64,000 nucleotides of DNA from an uncultured Rhodospirillales bacterium (GCA_903835235.1 CAILMF010000055.1:124001-188000), one strand, 5' to 3'. Numbered from the stretch's first letter, positions 16,942-25,899 are shown. The notes: generated from the sequence alone by a model not told the origin. Program-made: numbers and translations.

Positions 16942-17736
16942 ATGTCCGTCGCGCTCTCGGGCCCGCTGCCCCGCCGCAAATGGGTGTTCGGCGTGGGCTA
17001 TACCCCGCTGGACCTGGACGCCGCGCTGGCGCGCATCGCGGCGCGCCCGGCCGGGTCGCCCTTCGCCTATGTCGTCACCCCCAACGCGCAGCATGTGGTG
17101 GTGCTGAACCGGGAGGCGGCGCGGTTCGGCCCGGTCTACCACGACAGCGCCTGGCTCTGCCTGTGCGACAGCCAGGTGGTGCGGCGGCTGGCCGGGCTGG
17201 CCGGTACGCCGTTGCCGCTCTGCGCCGGCAGCGACCTGACCGTGGCGATGTTCGCCCGCGCGCTGGCGCCAGGCGATGCGCTGACCGTGATCGGCTGCGA
17301 GGCAGACGTCGTCGCCAGCCTGCGCGCCGCCTACCCGGCGCAGCGCTTCCAGCATCACAACCCGCCGATGGGCTACGAGCATGACGACGCCGCCGTCATG
17401 GCCTGCATCCGCTTCGTGGAGCAGCACCCGGCGCGCTACGTCTTCTTCGCCACCGGCAGCCCGCGCAGCGAATTGCTGGCGGCGCGGGTCGCCGCGCGCG
17501 GGCTGGCGGTCGGCACCGGCCTTTGCATCGGCAGCTCGCTGCATTTCCTCACCGGCGCCCGGCAGCGCGCGCCACGCTGGGTGTGCGAGCTGGGGCTGGA
17601 ATGGCTGTTCCGCCTGATGCAGGAGCCGCGCCGGCTGTGGCGCCGCGTGGTGTTCGATTCCCTGCCGCTGTTCCGCTACGCCGCGCCGGCGCTGCTGGCC
17701 CGCGCCCTGGGGCGGCGCCCCGCCGGGGAGGGCTGA
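16942..17736 (+). CDS. WecG/TagA/CpsF-family glycosyltransferase
   Basis: A 264-residue cytoplasmic-face glycosyltransferase (GT26) that adds the second sugar, typically a ManNAc or glucuronic-acid-type residue, to a lipid-linked intermediate. Family landmarks are YVVTPNAQHVVVLNR with the catalytic-type TxN region near residue 47, ALTVIGCEADVV, and the block FFATGSPRSELLAARVAARG, which replaces the usual VGLGxPxQE. That last difference is notable because the Gln-Glu pair is normally conserved. It lies eight bases after the co-polymerase gene and two bases before the next transferase gene. Confidence 0.88.
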   Translation: MSVALSGPLPRRKWVFGVGYTPLDLDAALARIAARPAGSPFAYVVTPNAQHVVVLNREAARFGPVYHDSAWLCLCDSQVVRRLAGLAGTPLPLCAGSDLTVAMFARALAPGDALTVIGCEADVVASLRAAYPAQRFQHHNPPMGYEHDDAAVMACIRFVEQHPARYVFFATGSPRSELLAARVAARGLAVGTGLCIGSSLHFLTGARQRAPRWVCELGLEWLFRLMQEPRRLWRRVVFDSLPLFRYAAPALLARALGRRPAGEG

Positions 17737-17738
17737 GC

Positions 17739-18791
17739 ATGCAGGACGCCCCGTCACCGCTGCCGATCTGCGCCGTCATCGTCTCCTACAACCGGGCGGA
17801 GGAACTGCGCCGCTGCCTGGCCTCGCTGCACCGGCAGCGCCCCGCGCTGGCCCGCGTGGTGGTGGTGGACAATGGCAGCACCGACGAAAGCCTGGCCATG
17901 CTGCGCGCCGAGTTCCTCTGGGTGGAGCTGGTTGCCGCCGGCGCCAATCTCGGCCCCTGCGTGGCGCGCAACATCGGTGCCGCGCGCGCGCAGGAACCGC
18001 TGCTGTGGTTCCTCGACAGCGACACGACGGTGCCCGAGGCCGACGGCGCGGCGCGGCTGCACGCGCTGTTCGCGGCCGACCCCGAGCTTGCCGCCGCGGG
18101 CGGCGAGGCGCTGGTGGATGCAAATGGGCACAGCATCGGCGTGAAGCGCCTGCGCTGCGGCCCCAGCGGCATCATCCAGGGCGACCGCATCATCGGCGCC
18201 GCGCCCGCCGTCGCGGAATGCCCGGTCATCGCCAGCTGCAACCTGATGCTGCGGGCGCGCGACTTCGCCCGCGCCGGCGGCTTCGACCCGTATTACTTCT
18301 TCTTCTACGAGGACATGGACCTGACCTGGCGGCTGCATGCGCTGGGCCGGCGCCAGGTGGTGCTCTCGCCGATGCCGGTGCTGCACCACTATTCCGAGAA
18401 TGTGCGGATCAAGCGGGTCTGGCAGCACGCGCGCAACCGAATGTACTTCTGCCTGAAGCACATGCCCTGGCAGCGGCTGATGCTGATGCCGCTGACCGAC
18501 CTCGGCTTCGTCTTCCAGCTGGAAAACCTGCGGCGCCTGCGCACCCGCGCCCGCCAGGCCGATGCCGCCGCCAGTGCCGTGGCCGCCACCCCCATGCAGG
18601 CCGCGCCCGCCGGTTCCGCCGCGCGCCGGGCAGTGGCGCTGCTGGCGAAGATGGCCGCCATCGTCACCCTGGGCTACGTCGCGCTGCCGGTGGTGCTGGG
18701 CCCGGCGCTGCGCGCCCGGCGCGCGCTGCGCCAGCCGGCCGCGGCCCCGGCGGGCTGGGACGCCGCCGTCCTGCCGACTACTTCGCGCTAG
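17739..18791 (+). CDS. Family 2 glycosyltransferase
   Basis: A 350-residue GT-A fold glycosyltransferase that extends the polysaccharide repeat unit. The N-terminus PICAVIVSYNRAEELRRCL is the nucleotide-sugar binding start, VVVDNGSTDES follows, the metal-binding DxD is within LWFLDSDTTVPEA, and FFFYEDMDLTWRLHALGRR gives the acceptor ED motif typical of rhamnosyltransferase-like GT2 enzymes. A hydrophobic C-terminal segment (MAAIVTLGYVALPVVLGPAL) may associate with the membrane. I chose ATG at 17739, two bases after the preceding stop; the open frame continues upstream inside that gene but has no family similarity there. Confidence 0.88.
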   Translation: MQDAPSPLPICAVIVSYNRAEELRRCLASLHRQRPALARVVVVDNGSTDESLAMLRAEFLWVELVAAGANLGPCVARNIGAARAQEPLLWFLDSDTTVPEADGAARLHALFAADPELAAAGGEALVDANGHSIGVKRLRCGPSGIIQGDRIIGAAPAVAECPVIASCNLMLRARDFARAGGFDPYYFFFYEDMDLTWRLHALGRRQVVLSPMPVLHHYSENVRIKRVWQHARNRMYFCLKHMPWQRLMLMPLTDLGFVFQLENLRRLRTRARQADAAASAVAATPMQAAPAGSAARRAVALLAKMAAIVTLGYVALPVVLGPALRARRALRQPAAAPAGWDAAVLPTTSR

Positions 18792-18796
18792 CGCGT

Positions 18797-20080
18797 ATGC
18801 GCGCGCTGTTCAGCCTGGCCCCGGTGCTGGCGGTGCGGGTTGGGGAATCCGGCATCCGCTACGGCTTCAACTGCGCGCTGGCGCTGAGCCTGGGGGTGGC
18901 CGGGGCCGGGCAGATGTATGTCGGGCTTTCGGTGCTGGCGCTGCTGGCCACGCTGGCGCGCTTCGGCCTGGACCAGGCCGCCTTCCGCCAGGTGGCGATG
19001 GCGCTGGGTGCCGGCCAGCGCCCGGCGGCGCGCGGAGTTGCGCTTGAGATAGCGGGCTGGGCGCTGCTGGCCGCTGGCTTGCTGGCGCTGCTGCTGGCCC
19101 TGGCGCTGCCCTGGGCGCCGCCGTCGCTGCAACCGGTGCTGCTGCGCCTGGCGCCGGGCCTGCCGGCCCTGGCGTTGCTGACCATCGCGGGGTCGCTGCT
19201 GGCGGCGCTGGGCCGGCCGGTGGCCGGGCAGGTCGTCGGCGCCATTCTTTGGCCGGGGGCGGTGCTGCTCTTCCTCGCCCTGGGTCGCGCTTCGGTGGAG
19301 CAGGTGGCGCTGGCCACCGCCGCCGCCATGGCGCTGGCGGCGACCATCGGCGCGGCCCTGGTCTGGCGCGGCCTGGCGCCGGGCTGGGCGCAGCGGGAAG
19401 CGCCGGCTCCGCGCGGCCTGCTGCGGGCCGCCTGGCCCTTCTTCGGTGTCGAGATCGTCGCGCTGCTGGCGCAGAACCTGCCGCTGATCGCGCTCGGCCT
19501 GCTGGTGTCGGACCGCGAGGCCGGGTTGTTCGGCCTGGCCAGCCGCATCGCCATGCTGATCACCGTGCTGACCATGGCGACCTATGCCGTCACCGCGCCG
19601 CGCCTGGCGCGCCTGCATGGTGAAGCGGACCGGCCTGGCTTCGCCCGCGCCCTGCATGAAGCCTCGCGCGGGGTCATGCTGCTGGGCCTGCCGGTGATGC
19701 TGGCGCTGCTGGCGGTGCCGGGCTGGGTGCTCGGGCTGTTCGGCGGGGAGTTCCGCGCCGCCAGCCCGCTGCTGGTCATCCTGGTGCTGGCGCAACTGCC
19801 GAACCTTCTGTTCTCCCAGTGCTACACCGCGCTGGCGATGACCGGCCACCAGCACGCCCTGCTGCGCGCGGCGCTGGCTTCCCTGTTGGCCATGCTGCTG
19901 GCGCTGGCGGTGCTGCTGCCGCTGTGGGGCGCCATCGGCGCGGCGCTGGCCATGGCGGTGGCGGCGCTGGTGATGGGCGCGGGGCAGGCCTGGGCGGTGC
20001 GCCGGCACCTCGGCATCCACGCGCTGCGTGCCTTCCTGCCGGCACGGTTCCAGGCGCTGGCCGCCGGCCCGGCCGGCTGA
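18797..20080 (+). CDS. wzx: Wzx-type polysaccharide flippase
   Basis: A 427-residue polytopic membrane protein of the MATE/oligosaccharide flippase superfamily that would move the lipid-linked repeat unit across the inner membrane. About 11-12 hydrophobic segments alternate with short Arg-rich loops; the C-terminal half has the typical SDREAGLFGLASRIAMLITV and VTAPRLARLHGEADRPGF. ATG at 18797 is five bases after the GT2 stop. The call rests on hydropathy, size and position between a transferase and the polymerase rather than on catalytic motifs, which this family lacks. Confidence 0.82.
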   Translation: MRALFSLAPVLAVRVGESGIRYGFNCALALSLGVAGAGQMYVGLSVLALLATLARFGLDQAAFRQVAMALGAGQRPAARGVALEIAGWALLAAGLLALLLALALPWAPPSLQPVLLRLAPGLPALALLTIAGSLLAALGRPVAGQVVGAILWPGAVLLFLALGRASVEQVALATAAAMALAATIGAALVWRGLAPGWAQREAPAPRGLLRAAWPFFGVEIVALLAQNLPLIALGLLVSDREAGLFGLASRIAMLITVLTMATYAVTAPRLARLHGEADRPGFARALHEASRGVMLLGLPVMLALLAVPGWVLGLFGGEFRAASPLLVILVLAQLPNLLFSQCYTALAMTGHQHALLRAALASLLAMLLALAVLLPLWGAIGAALAMAVAALVMGAGQAWAVRRHLGIHALRAFLPARFQALAAGPAG

Positions 20081-20094
20081 GGCCAGGCGCCACC

Positions 20095-21324
20095 ATGCCC
20101 CTTGCCGCACGGCGCCAAACCTCCCTGGCCAGGCTGCTGCCGCTGCTGCTGGTGGCGCCGCTGTTCCTGCAGAGCTTCCACTACGTCATCGATGTCTATC
20201 CGCTCTACCTGCTGTCCAAGGGCTGGCCGCTGCTGACCCTGCCGCTGGCCGTGCTGGGCATGGTGGAGGAGCCGCGCCACCGGCCGCTGCTGCTGGCCGT
20301 TCTGGCCTATGTGCTGCTGGTGCCGCCGGTCATGACCATGGTGCATTTCAACCAGACCTACCTTTCGGCCGCCACCGGCATGGTGAAGGTGCTGCCCTTC
20401 ACCTGCTACTTCTCGGTGCTGTGGCTGTTGCGGCGGCTGCGACCCACGGCCGCGGAGCTGCATCGCTGCTTCTCCTGGCTCGGCGCGGTCAATCTGGGCC
20501 TGCTGGCGCTGCTCTGGGTGGTGATGCCGGACAGCGCGTACAAATCCGGCGCCATCGGCGAGGAAGTCTCCAAGCTGTTCCTGTGGGACCCCGAGCGGGG
20601 CAACCGCGTTACCCTGCCGCTGGTCTTCGGCCTGATCTTCATCTTCCTGCAGGCGCGCCACGCCATGCGCGGCGGCGGCTGGTGGCGCATGGTGCTGGCC
20701 GGCGCCGCGGTGGCGCTGCTGGTGCTGACCTACAAGCAGCGCACCGTCATCGGCTGCATCGTGCTGCTGCTGGGCTGGCTGGTGATGGCCGAGGCCCGTC
20801 ACGCCCAGCGCCTGGTGCTGGGCTACCTGGCCGGCGTGGCGCTGGCGGCGGGGCTGGTCCTGGTGCTGCTGAACGGCCTGCCGTTCAATGCCGATGGCCT
20901 GGGCGGTTCGTTGAGCGCGCGCGAAAGGACCATCTCGCTGGCGCTGGACTTCCTGGCGGACAACCCGCTGCGCTGGGTGTTCGGCGCCGGCGCGCTGACC
21001 CGCGCCAGCGACATCACCTTCGCGGACTACTTCAACCACGCGAATTTCTACCTGGTCGATATCGGCTGGCTCGGCATCATCTTCGAATACGGCGTGGTCG
21101 GCGCAGCGCTGCTGCTGGCGGTCTACGTCACGGCGCTGCGCGCGGCGGGGCGCACCCCGCATGCGGCCGACGCCCCGCTGGTGCCGGCGCTGGGCGACTA
21201 TGCCCGCTTCCTGCTGCTGAGTTCGCCGATCCTGTCGGTGGTCTGGGCCCCCGGCGAGGTGTGCAGCCTGCTCGCCATCCTCACCTACCTGCACCACCGC
21301 GCGCCGCCGGCCGATGCGCGCTAG
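20095..21324 (+). CDS. wzy: Wzy-type O-antigen/exopolysaccharide polymerase
   Basis: A 409-residue membrane protein with roughly 10-12 hydrophobic segments and one larger polar loop (about residues 270-320, containing LSARERTISLALDFLADNPL), the pattern of Wzy/WaaL-family polymerases and ligases. YKQRTVIGCIVLLLGW provides the cytoplasmic Arg-rich turn. Position after the flippase supports polymerase over ligase, though sequence alone does not separate them. The stop codon TAG lies in CTAGAG at the start of a short repeat-like stretch, and the next gene begins inside the last eleven bases. Confidence 0.8.
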   Translation: MPLAARRQTSLARLLPLLLVAPLFLQSFHYVIDVYPLYLLSKGWPLLTLPLAVLGMVEEPRHRPLLLAVLAYVLLVPPVMTMVHFNQTYLSAATGMVKVLPFTCYFSVLWLLRRLRPTAAELHRCFSWLGAVNLGLLALLWVVMPDSAYKSGAIGEEVSKLFLWDPERGNRVTLPLVFGLIFIFLQARHAMRGGGWWRMVLAGAAVALLVLTYKQRTVIGCIVLLLGWLVMAEARHAQRLVLGYLAGVALAAGLVLVLLNGLPFNADGLGGSLSARERTISLALDFLADNPLRWVFGAGALTRASDITFADYFNHANFYLVDIGWLGIIFEYGVVGAALLLAVYVTALRAAGRTPHAADAPLVPALGDYARFLLLSSPILSVVWAPGEVCSLLAILTYLHHRAPPADAR

Positions 21325-22390
21325 AGTCCGTCAGTCGCAGACAGAGGCGGCTGGCAGCCTCCAGCGCATTGTTTTGTCGTGTGATTCACGTCTCCGGCGA
21401 TGCCGCCTGCGACGATCACACTCCAGCCTGGCCGCCTTGCTGCTGGCCTGGTGGATGGCCAGCGCCGCGGCGCAGCCGGCACCGATGCTGGCCGGCTACC
21501 ACGAAAGCTGGGCCGAGCCGCGCGTGGCCGCGCCGGAAGCCACCCGGCTCGCCCGGTTGCCCGGCTGGGTGGACCTGGTCTTCCTCGCCTTCGCCAGGCC
21601 CGACGCGCGCTATCGCGGCGACCTGGACCTGCGCGCCACCGGCCTGGGCTTTCCGTTCGACGGCCGCTTCGCCCGCGACGCCGTGCGCGCGCTGCGCCGG
21701 CGCCACCCGGCGGTGAAGCTGCTCCTTTCCGTCGGCGGCGCCACCTATGCCGACTGGTCCGCGCTGGATGCCGGCGCGCTGGCCCGGCTGGTGGTGGACC
21801 TGGAGCTGGACGGCCTGGATATCGACTACGAACCCGGCTTTCCCGGCTGCCGCGCCGATGCCGCCGGGCAGGTGGCCTGCGCCAGCGACGCGCCGTACAT
21901 CGCCGCGGTGCGGGCACTGCGCCAGGCGCTGCCGCGGCCCTACCTTTTGGCGGTGGCGGGCTGGAGCGTCGGCGCCTATGGCGAAGGTCCCTGGCGCGAG
22001 GCGCTGCCGCAGGGCCGCTACACCGGGCTGGCGCTGGGGCTGCTGCGTTCCCCTGTCGCGGCCGAGATCGACCTGCTGGGGATCATGGCCTACGACGCCG
22101 GCCCCCGGCTGGACCCGTTGCAGGCCTTCGCCGCCTATCGCGCCCGTTTCGCCGGCCGGCTGCTGCTCGGCTTTTCCGTGCAGGACATGGCCGGGTTGGC
22201 GCCGGCGCCGCGGCTGGAGCGTGCCCGCACGCTGGCGGCGGCGATGGCACGGCCCAATGCCGGCGTCATGCTGTACAGCCTGCAGATGACCCACCGGCAG
22301 GACCGGCCCGGCCAGCCCTTTCGTGGCGGCTTGGCGCAGGCGCTGTGCGAAGGCCTGGGCCGCCCCGGCTGCGACGTGCCGCTGCCGTGA
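21314..22390 (+). CDS. Glycoside hydrolase family 18 (chitinase-like) protein
   Basis: A 358-residue exported hydrolase with the GH18 catalytic signature DGLDIDYEPG (Asp166, Asp169, Asp171, Glu173 as proton donor counted from the ATG at 21314), LLLSVGGATYADW before it and LGIMAYDAG after it. Inside a polysaccharide export cluster it more likely trims or releases the exported polymer than degrades chitin. The signal-type segment SLAALLLAWWMASAAAQ begins near residue 38, so the preceding Arg-rich stretch is unusually long; part of it is encoded by a dispersed repeat (21379-21426). A TTG in the stretch LSCDSR, closer to the signal peptide, is an alternative start. Confidence 0.8.
   Translation: MRARVRQSQTEAAGSLQRIVLSCDSRLRRCRLRRSHSSLAALLLAWWMASAAAQPAPMLAGYHESWAEPRVAAPEATRLARLPGWVDLVFLAFARPDARYRGDLDLRATGLGFPFDGRFARDAVRALRRRHPAVKLLLSVGGATYADWSALDAGALARLVVDLELDGLDIDYEPGFPGCRADAAGQVACASDAPYIAAVRALRQALPRPYLLAVAGWSVGAYGEGPWREALPQGRYTGLALGLLRSPVAAEIDLLGIMAYDAGPRLDPLQAFAAYRARFAGRLLLGFSVQDMAGLAPAPRLERARTLAAAMARPNAGVMLYSLQMTHRQDRPGQPFRGGLAQALCEGLGRPGCDVPLP
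21379..21426 (+). repeat. Partial copy of dispersed repeat (half of the 34583-34780 element)
   Basis: GATTCACG, CGGCGATGCCGCCT and GATCACACTC occur in the same order and spacing as GATTCACG, CGGCGATTCCGCCT and GATCAGGCTC at the right end of the element at 34583-34780. This copy is read through by the GH18 gene and forms part of its N-terminal codons. Confidence 0.55.
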
Positions 22391-22399
22391 ACCCCAGGG

Positions 22400-22442
22400 T
22401 CTGTCTTGCCGTGTAATTCACGCCTGCGACGATCACCCTCTA
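22400..22442 (+). repeat. Shortened copy of dispersed repeat
   Basis: CGTGTAATTCACG followed by CCTGCGACGATCACCCTCTA matches the copy at 21379-21426 except for an internal deletion of about 13 bases. It fills the gap between the GH18 gene and the convergent beta-barrel gene, and its terminal CTA supplies the TAG stop of the latter. Confidence 0.5.
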
Positions 22443-23684
22443 CAGCGCCGCGCGCAGCCGCATCTCCACCAGGTGGCGGCCGTACTCGCTGGCGCGCCCG
22501 CTGCTCCACAGCCGCTGCATGTGGGTATAGCCGGCGCTCAGCGTCAGCCGCCGATTGACCATCCAGTGCGGGCCGATGCCCAGGCGCAGGTCCGTCGCGC
22601 CCTGGTGCAGGACCTGGTAGTCGCGATTGTCCAGCCCGGCCTCGGCGAAGAGGATCACGTTGCGCCGCCATTCATGGTCCACCCGCAGCAGGCCCAGCGA
22701 GCGGGTGTAGCTGACCGCATTCGGCTGGATCGATTCCTCGATCGTGCGGGCCAGGCTCAGGCTCACCGTCGTCATGCCGCTGGGCAGCCAGGTCAGCGTC
22801 AGCTCCGCCGCCGGGCCGGAAAGCGGGCGCAGCGTGGCGCCCTGGTAGTCCCGCCGGCGCCAGCCGAAGGCGGCGCGGCCCTGCCAGACGCCGTCGAAAT
22901 CATACTGCACGCCCAGCAGGGCCTCGGCGGTCAGGCTGTCCCGGCCCCGGGCGCTGCTGTCCAGGTGGCTGATGTCCTGCACCCGCAGGCTGGCGGTGGC
23001 ATGCCGCCCAGGGGCAACCTCGTAGCTGCCGCCCAGCGTGCCGGTGGTGGCGTTGAAGCTCTGCCGCGACAACGGGGTCACCCCGCCGGCCTCGCGCAGG
23101 TCGTCATACCGATAGCTCCGGTAGCTGGCGCCGGTGATCAGCCGATAGCGGTTCAGCCGCCCCGTCGTCGTCACCTGCAACTCGTCGGAGGTATAGGGCA
23201 CCGGGCGGGCGATGCCGGCGCCCTGGACGTCGTAGCTGTAGACATCCAGATGCTCGCGGTAGTGGCGGTAGCGCGCCTCCACGCTGCTGCCAAAGCCGAG
23301 GTCGTAGCGGCCCTGCGCGCCGGCCGACCAGTCGTGCCAGTCCAGCGTGCGATGCCGCAGGTATTGCTGCGCGGCGACGGTCGCCGAGGCGCCGACCGCA
23401 TGCTGCAACCACCCGCTGTTGAGCGACAACGCGCCGGCGGTGCCGCCATAGGCGCTTTCCGGCGCGCGGCCGGCCTGGCCCAGCAGGTTGCTGTCGTAGC
23501 CCGGGCGCAGCTCCGCCATGCCGTCCAGCCGGAAGGCGCCGAGCCGCACGCCCAGCGGGTCCAGCTCCGGCCGCGGCCGCCCGGCCACGGTCATCGCCAG
23601 TGGGTCCGTGCGCGGTGGCGCGGTCTGCGCCTGCCCGGCCGCGGGCAGGGTGGTGGCAAGCAGGGCGAGGGCCAGGCGACGCAT
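22440..23684 (-). CDS. Outer-membrane beta-barrel protein of the polysaccharide cluster
   Basis: A 414-residue exported protein with a signal peptide (MRRLALALLATTLPAAGQAQ) and a mature part of alternating hydrophobic/polar strands rich in aromatic ends (YRHYREHLDVYSYDVQG, YRLITGASYRSYRYDD, TLSAGYTHMQRLW), the look of the beta-barrel porin 2 family found in alphaproteobacterial exopolysaccharide loci. It probably forms an outer-membrane channel or accessory barrel for polymer export. It is encoded on the opposite strand from most of the cluster, convergent with GH18 and divergent from the ATP-grasp gene (49-bp gap). The TAG stop comes from the end of a dispersed repeat. Confidence 0.8.
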   Translation of the reverse strand: MRRLALALLATTLPAAGQAQTAPPRTDPLAMTVAGRPRPELDPLGVRLGAFRLDGMAELRPGYDSNLLGQAGRAPESAYGGTAGALSLNSGWLQHAVGASATVAAQQYLRHRTLDWHDWSAGAQGRYDLGFGSSVEARYRHYREHLDVYSYDVQGAGIARPVPYTSDELQVTTTGRLNRYRLITGASYRSYRYDDLREAGGVTPLSRQSFNATTGTLGGSYEVAPGRHATASLRVQDISHLDSSARGRDSLTAEALLGVQYDFDGVWQGRAAFGWRRRDYQGATLRPLSGPAAELTLTWLPSGMTTVSLSLARTIEESIQPNAVSYTRSLGLLRVDHEWRRNVILFAEAGLDNRDYQVLHQGATDLRLGIGPHWMVNRRLTLSAGYTHMQRLWSSGRASEYGRHLVEMRLRAAL

Positions 23685-23733
23685 GCCGGATTTTCCAGTG
23701 CGGGTTCCCGCCCCGCCGTAAAGGAAGCGGGTA

Positions 23734-24972
23734 ATGTTTTGGTTTAGACGGCCAGAGGTATCGTTGTTGGATACGTCCTTGGCCAAGCTTCTGCTGGTTA
23801 CCTGCCATCGCTGGCCCAACCCGCCGCTGATGGCGCATGCGCTGGTCCAGGCCGGCTGGTCGGTGGGCATGCTCGGCCCCTGGCGCCAGCCCGCCCGGCT
23901 GATGACGGGGCTCGATCACCTCGCCACGCATGACCCGTGGGACCGGGAAGCCGGGCTGCGCCGCGCCTTCGCCGCCTGGCAGCCGGACCTGCTGGTGCCC
24001 TGCGACGACAGTGCCGCCGCGATGCTGCATGGCTATCGTGCCCGCCTGGGCGCGGAGGGAGACGCGCTGGCGCGCTGCATCGCGCGGTCCCTCGGCGGGG
24101 AAGCCCACACCGAAGCCGTGCTGCACAAGAGCCGCTTCATCGAATACGCCGGGGCACTCGGCCTGCGCGTCCCCGCTTCCGTCACTCTTGCCGCCACGGC
24201 CGACCTGCCGGCGGCGCTGGCCGCGGTCGGGCTGCCCTGCATGGTCAAGCGCGACGAAAGCTGGGGCGGCGCCGGCGTGGCGCAGGCGGCAACGGCGGCC
24301 GAGGCCGCGGCGGCGCTGGCCCGCTTCCGTGCCGCGCCTGGATGGGCGCAGGTATGGCGCGCGGCCGTGGTGCAGCAGGATGCGGGGCTGCTGCGGCAGC
24401 GGCTGCGTTTCCGCCCGCCCGGGCTGGCCCTGCAGGCGATGGTGCCGGGCAGCGCGGTCAACCGCGCGGTGCTGTGCTGGCAGGGCCGGGTGCTGGCCGG
24501 CCTGACGATCGAGGCGCTGGAGAACCTGCCGGATTGCGGCCCGACCAGCGTGGTGCGGGAGATTGGCCATGCCGGCATCGCCGCGGCCAGCGCGCGCATG
24601 GTGGCGGCGCTGGGGCTTTCCGGCTTCGTCGGCTTCGACTTCATGCTCGACGCCGCCGGCGACGCCCATCTGATCGAGCTCAACCCCCGGGTGACCCCGG
24701 CCTGCACGCTGCTGGTGCGGCGCGGGGCGGCGGTTGCCGCAGCGCTGCGGGCCGCCATGGCCGGCGCTCCGCTGCCTGCCCCGGCGCCGGACCTGCCCGA
24801 CCCGGCGCCGCATGTGCTGTTTCCGCAGGAATTGCAGCGAGACCCGCGGAGCGGCTGGCTGGACCGGCGAGAGCACCGGGTGCCCTGGGATGAGCCGCGC
24901 CTGGTTTCCTGGTGCATCGGCAATGCGCTGCGCCGCGGCCAGCAGGCCCGCCGCGGAGCGGCACGCGCCTGA
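23734..24972 (+). CDS. ATP-grasp domain protein
   Basis: A 412-residue ATP-grasp enzyme, the group that ligates a carboxylate to an amine or thiol through an acyl phosphate. An N-terminal Rossmann-like part (LLLVTCHRWPNPPLMAHALV, then PDLLVPCDDSAAAML) leads to the ATP-binding core with LPCMVKRDESWGGAGV and the metal-binding LIELNPR (Glu315, Asn317). The substrate is unknown; relatives of this layout are found in cell-surface and secondary-metabolite loci, so it may add an amino-acid-like decoration to the polysaccharide. The TGA stop lies inside the first unit of a 24-bp tandem repeat. Confidence 0.8.
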   Translation: MFWFRRPEVSLLDTSLAKLLLVTCHRWPNPPLMAHALVQAGWSVGMLGPWRQPARLMTGLDHLATHDPWDREAGLRRAFAAWQPDLLVPCDDSAAAMLHGYRARLGAEGDALARCIARSLGGEAHTEAVLHKSRFIEYAGALGLRVPASVTLAATADLPAALAAVGLPCMVKRDESWGGAGVAQAATAAEAAAALARFRAAPGWAQVWRAAVVQQDAGLLRQRLRFRPPGLALQAMVPGSAVNRAVLCWQGRVLAGLTIEALENLPDCGPTSVVREIGHAGIAAASARMVAALGLSGFVGFDFMLDAAGDAHLIELNPRVTPACTLLVRRGAAVAAALRAAMAGAPLPAPAPDLPDPAPHVLFPQELQRDPRSGWLDRREHRVPWDEPRLVSWCIGNALRRGQQARRGAARA

Positions 24973-25120
24973 TTTCGCGGAGCGGCACGCGCCTGATTTC
25001 GCGGAGCGGCACGCGCCTGATTTCGCGGAGCGGCACGCGCCTGATTTCGCGGAGCGGCACGCGCCTGATCTGCTTGAGCGACACGCGCCTGACCCCGCCG
25101 AGCGGCCCGCGCCTGGCCAC
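24953..25120. repeat. 24-bp tandem repeat, seven units
   Basis: Units start GCGGAGCGGCACGCGCCTGA and continue TTTC; the first four are identical, the fifth differs in its last bases, and the sixth and seventh are degenerate. The array begins within the last codons of the ATP-grasp gene, includes its stop codon, and ends 12 bp before the stop of the convergent Wza-like gene. Each unit has a small GGC-ACGC-GCC dyad. There are no spacers, so it is not a CRISPR. Confidence 0.95.
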
Positions 25121-25131
25121 GCGGCACCGGC

Positions 25132-25695
25132 TCAGAACTGGCGTTCGAACACCGTCACCACGTCGCCCGGCAGCAGCGCGGCGCTGCGCGGGGCGCGATA
25201 CTCCCGTGCCTGGCCCGGCACGCCCCGGGTAATCGAGACCTGGTCCTGCACCGCCCGGTAGGTGAAGCCGCCGGCCAGCGCCGCCGCGCTCAGCACCGTC
25301 ATGCCCGGCTGGTAGGGAAACTGGCCGCCGCGCTCCACCATGCCCAGCACGAAGACGGGGCGATAGGCCAGCACCTCCACGGCCACATTGGGCTCGCGGA
25401 ACAGGCCCTGGCGGCGCATTTCGGCGGCAATCGCCTCGCCCGCCTGGGCCGGGCTGCGGCCCGCCACCGGCAGCGCCCCGATCAGCGGCAGGTTCAGGCT
25501 GCCGGTGTCGGAGATGCGGAACTCGCCGGTCAGGCGCGGGTCGTTGAAGACGATCACCCGCACCTGGTCGGCGGCGCCCAGCACATAGGCGGCCGAAGCG
25601 GTCACCGGCAGCGGCGGCAGGTCGCCACCAGGCCGGCAGGCCACAAGCGCGGCCAGCAGCGGCAGGGCGAGGAGGGGGCGCAACCAGGGTCTCAC
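25132..25695 (-). CDS. Wza-like polysaccharide export lipoprotein
   Basis: A 187-residue outer-membrane export protein. The signal peptide ends in a lipobox LVAC with lipidated Cys20. The mature part has the Poly_export domain (YVLGAADQVRVIVFNDPRL, then GSLNLPLIGALPVAGRSPAQ) and one SLBB-type domain (PVFVLGMVERGGQFPYQPGM). It is about half the length of Wza and closer to GumB/short Wza forms, so it may rely on the separate beta-barrel protein (22440-23684) for the outer-membrane pore. The start is GTG at 25695 preceded by AAAAGGACGAGCC. It is the last cluster gene and reads toward the others. Confidence 0.88.
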   Translation of the reverse strand: MRPWLRPLLALPLLAALVACRPGGDLPPLPVTASAAYVLGAADQVRVIVFNDPRLTGEFRISDTGSLNLPLIGALPVAGRSPAQAGEAIAAEMRRQGLFREPNVAVEVLAYRPVFVLGMVERGGQFPYQPGMTVLSAAALAGGFTYRAVQDQVSITRGVPGQAREYRAPRSAALLPGDVVTVFERQF

Positions 25696-25899
25696 GGCTC
25701 GTCCTTTTCAACGGCCCAGCGCACGGTGCCGAGCGGAAGCCGGCCGAGAATGCACGCCATTGCCTGCGATTCGGCTAAGCCGGCCGGGCGGCCCCTGCTG
25801 CTGCGGAACATGGCGGCCTGGCGGGTGCCGATCCGGGCCACTTCGCCCGTGCCGATTCTCCGGGCTGACAGGCCAACGGGGCCGGTCTTGAATGCCGCG

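Noticed and set aside
24953-25120. Tandem 24-bp units considered as a CRISPR array
   Set aside because: Units are contiguous without unique spacers and overlap a coding end; no cas genes are present.
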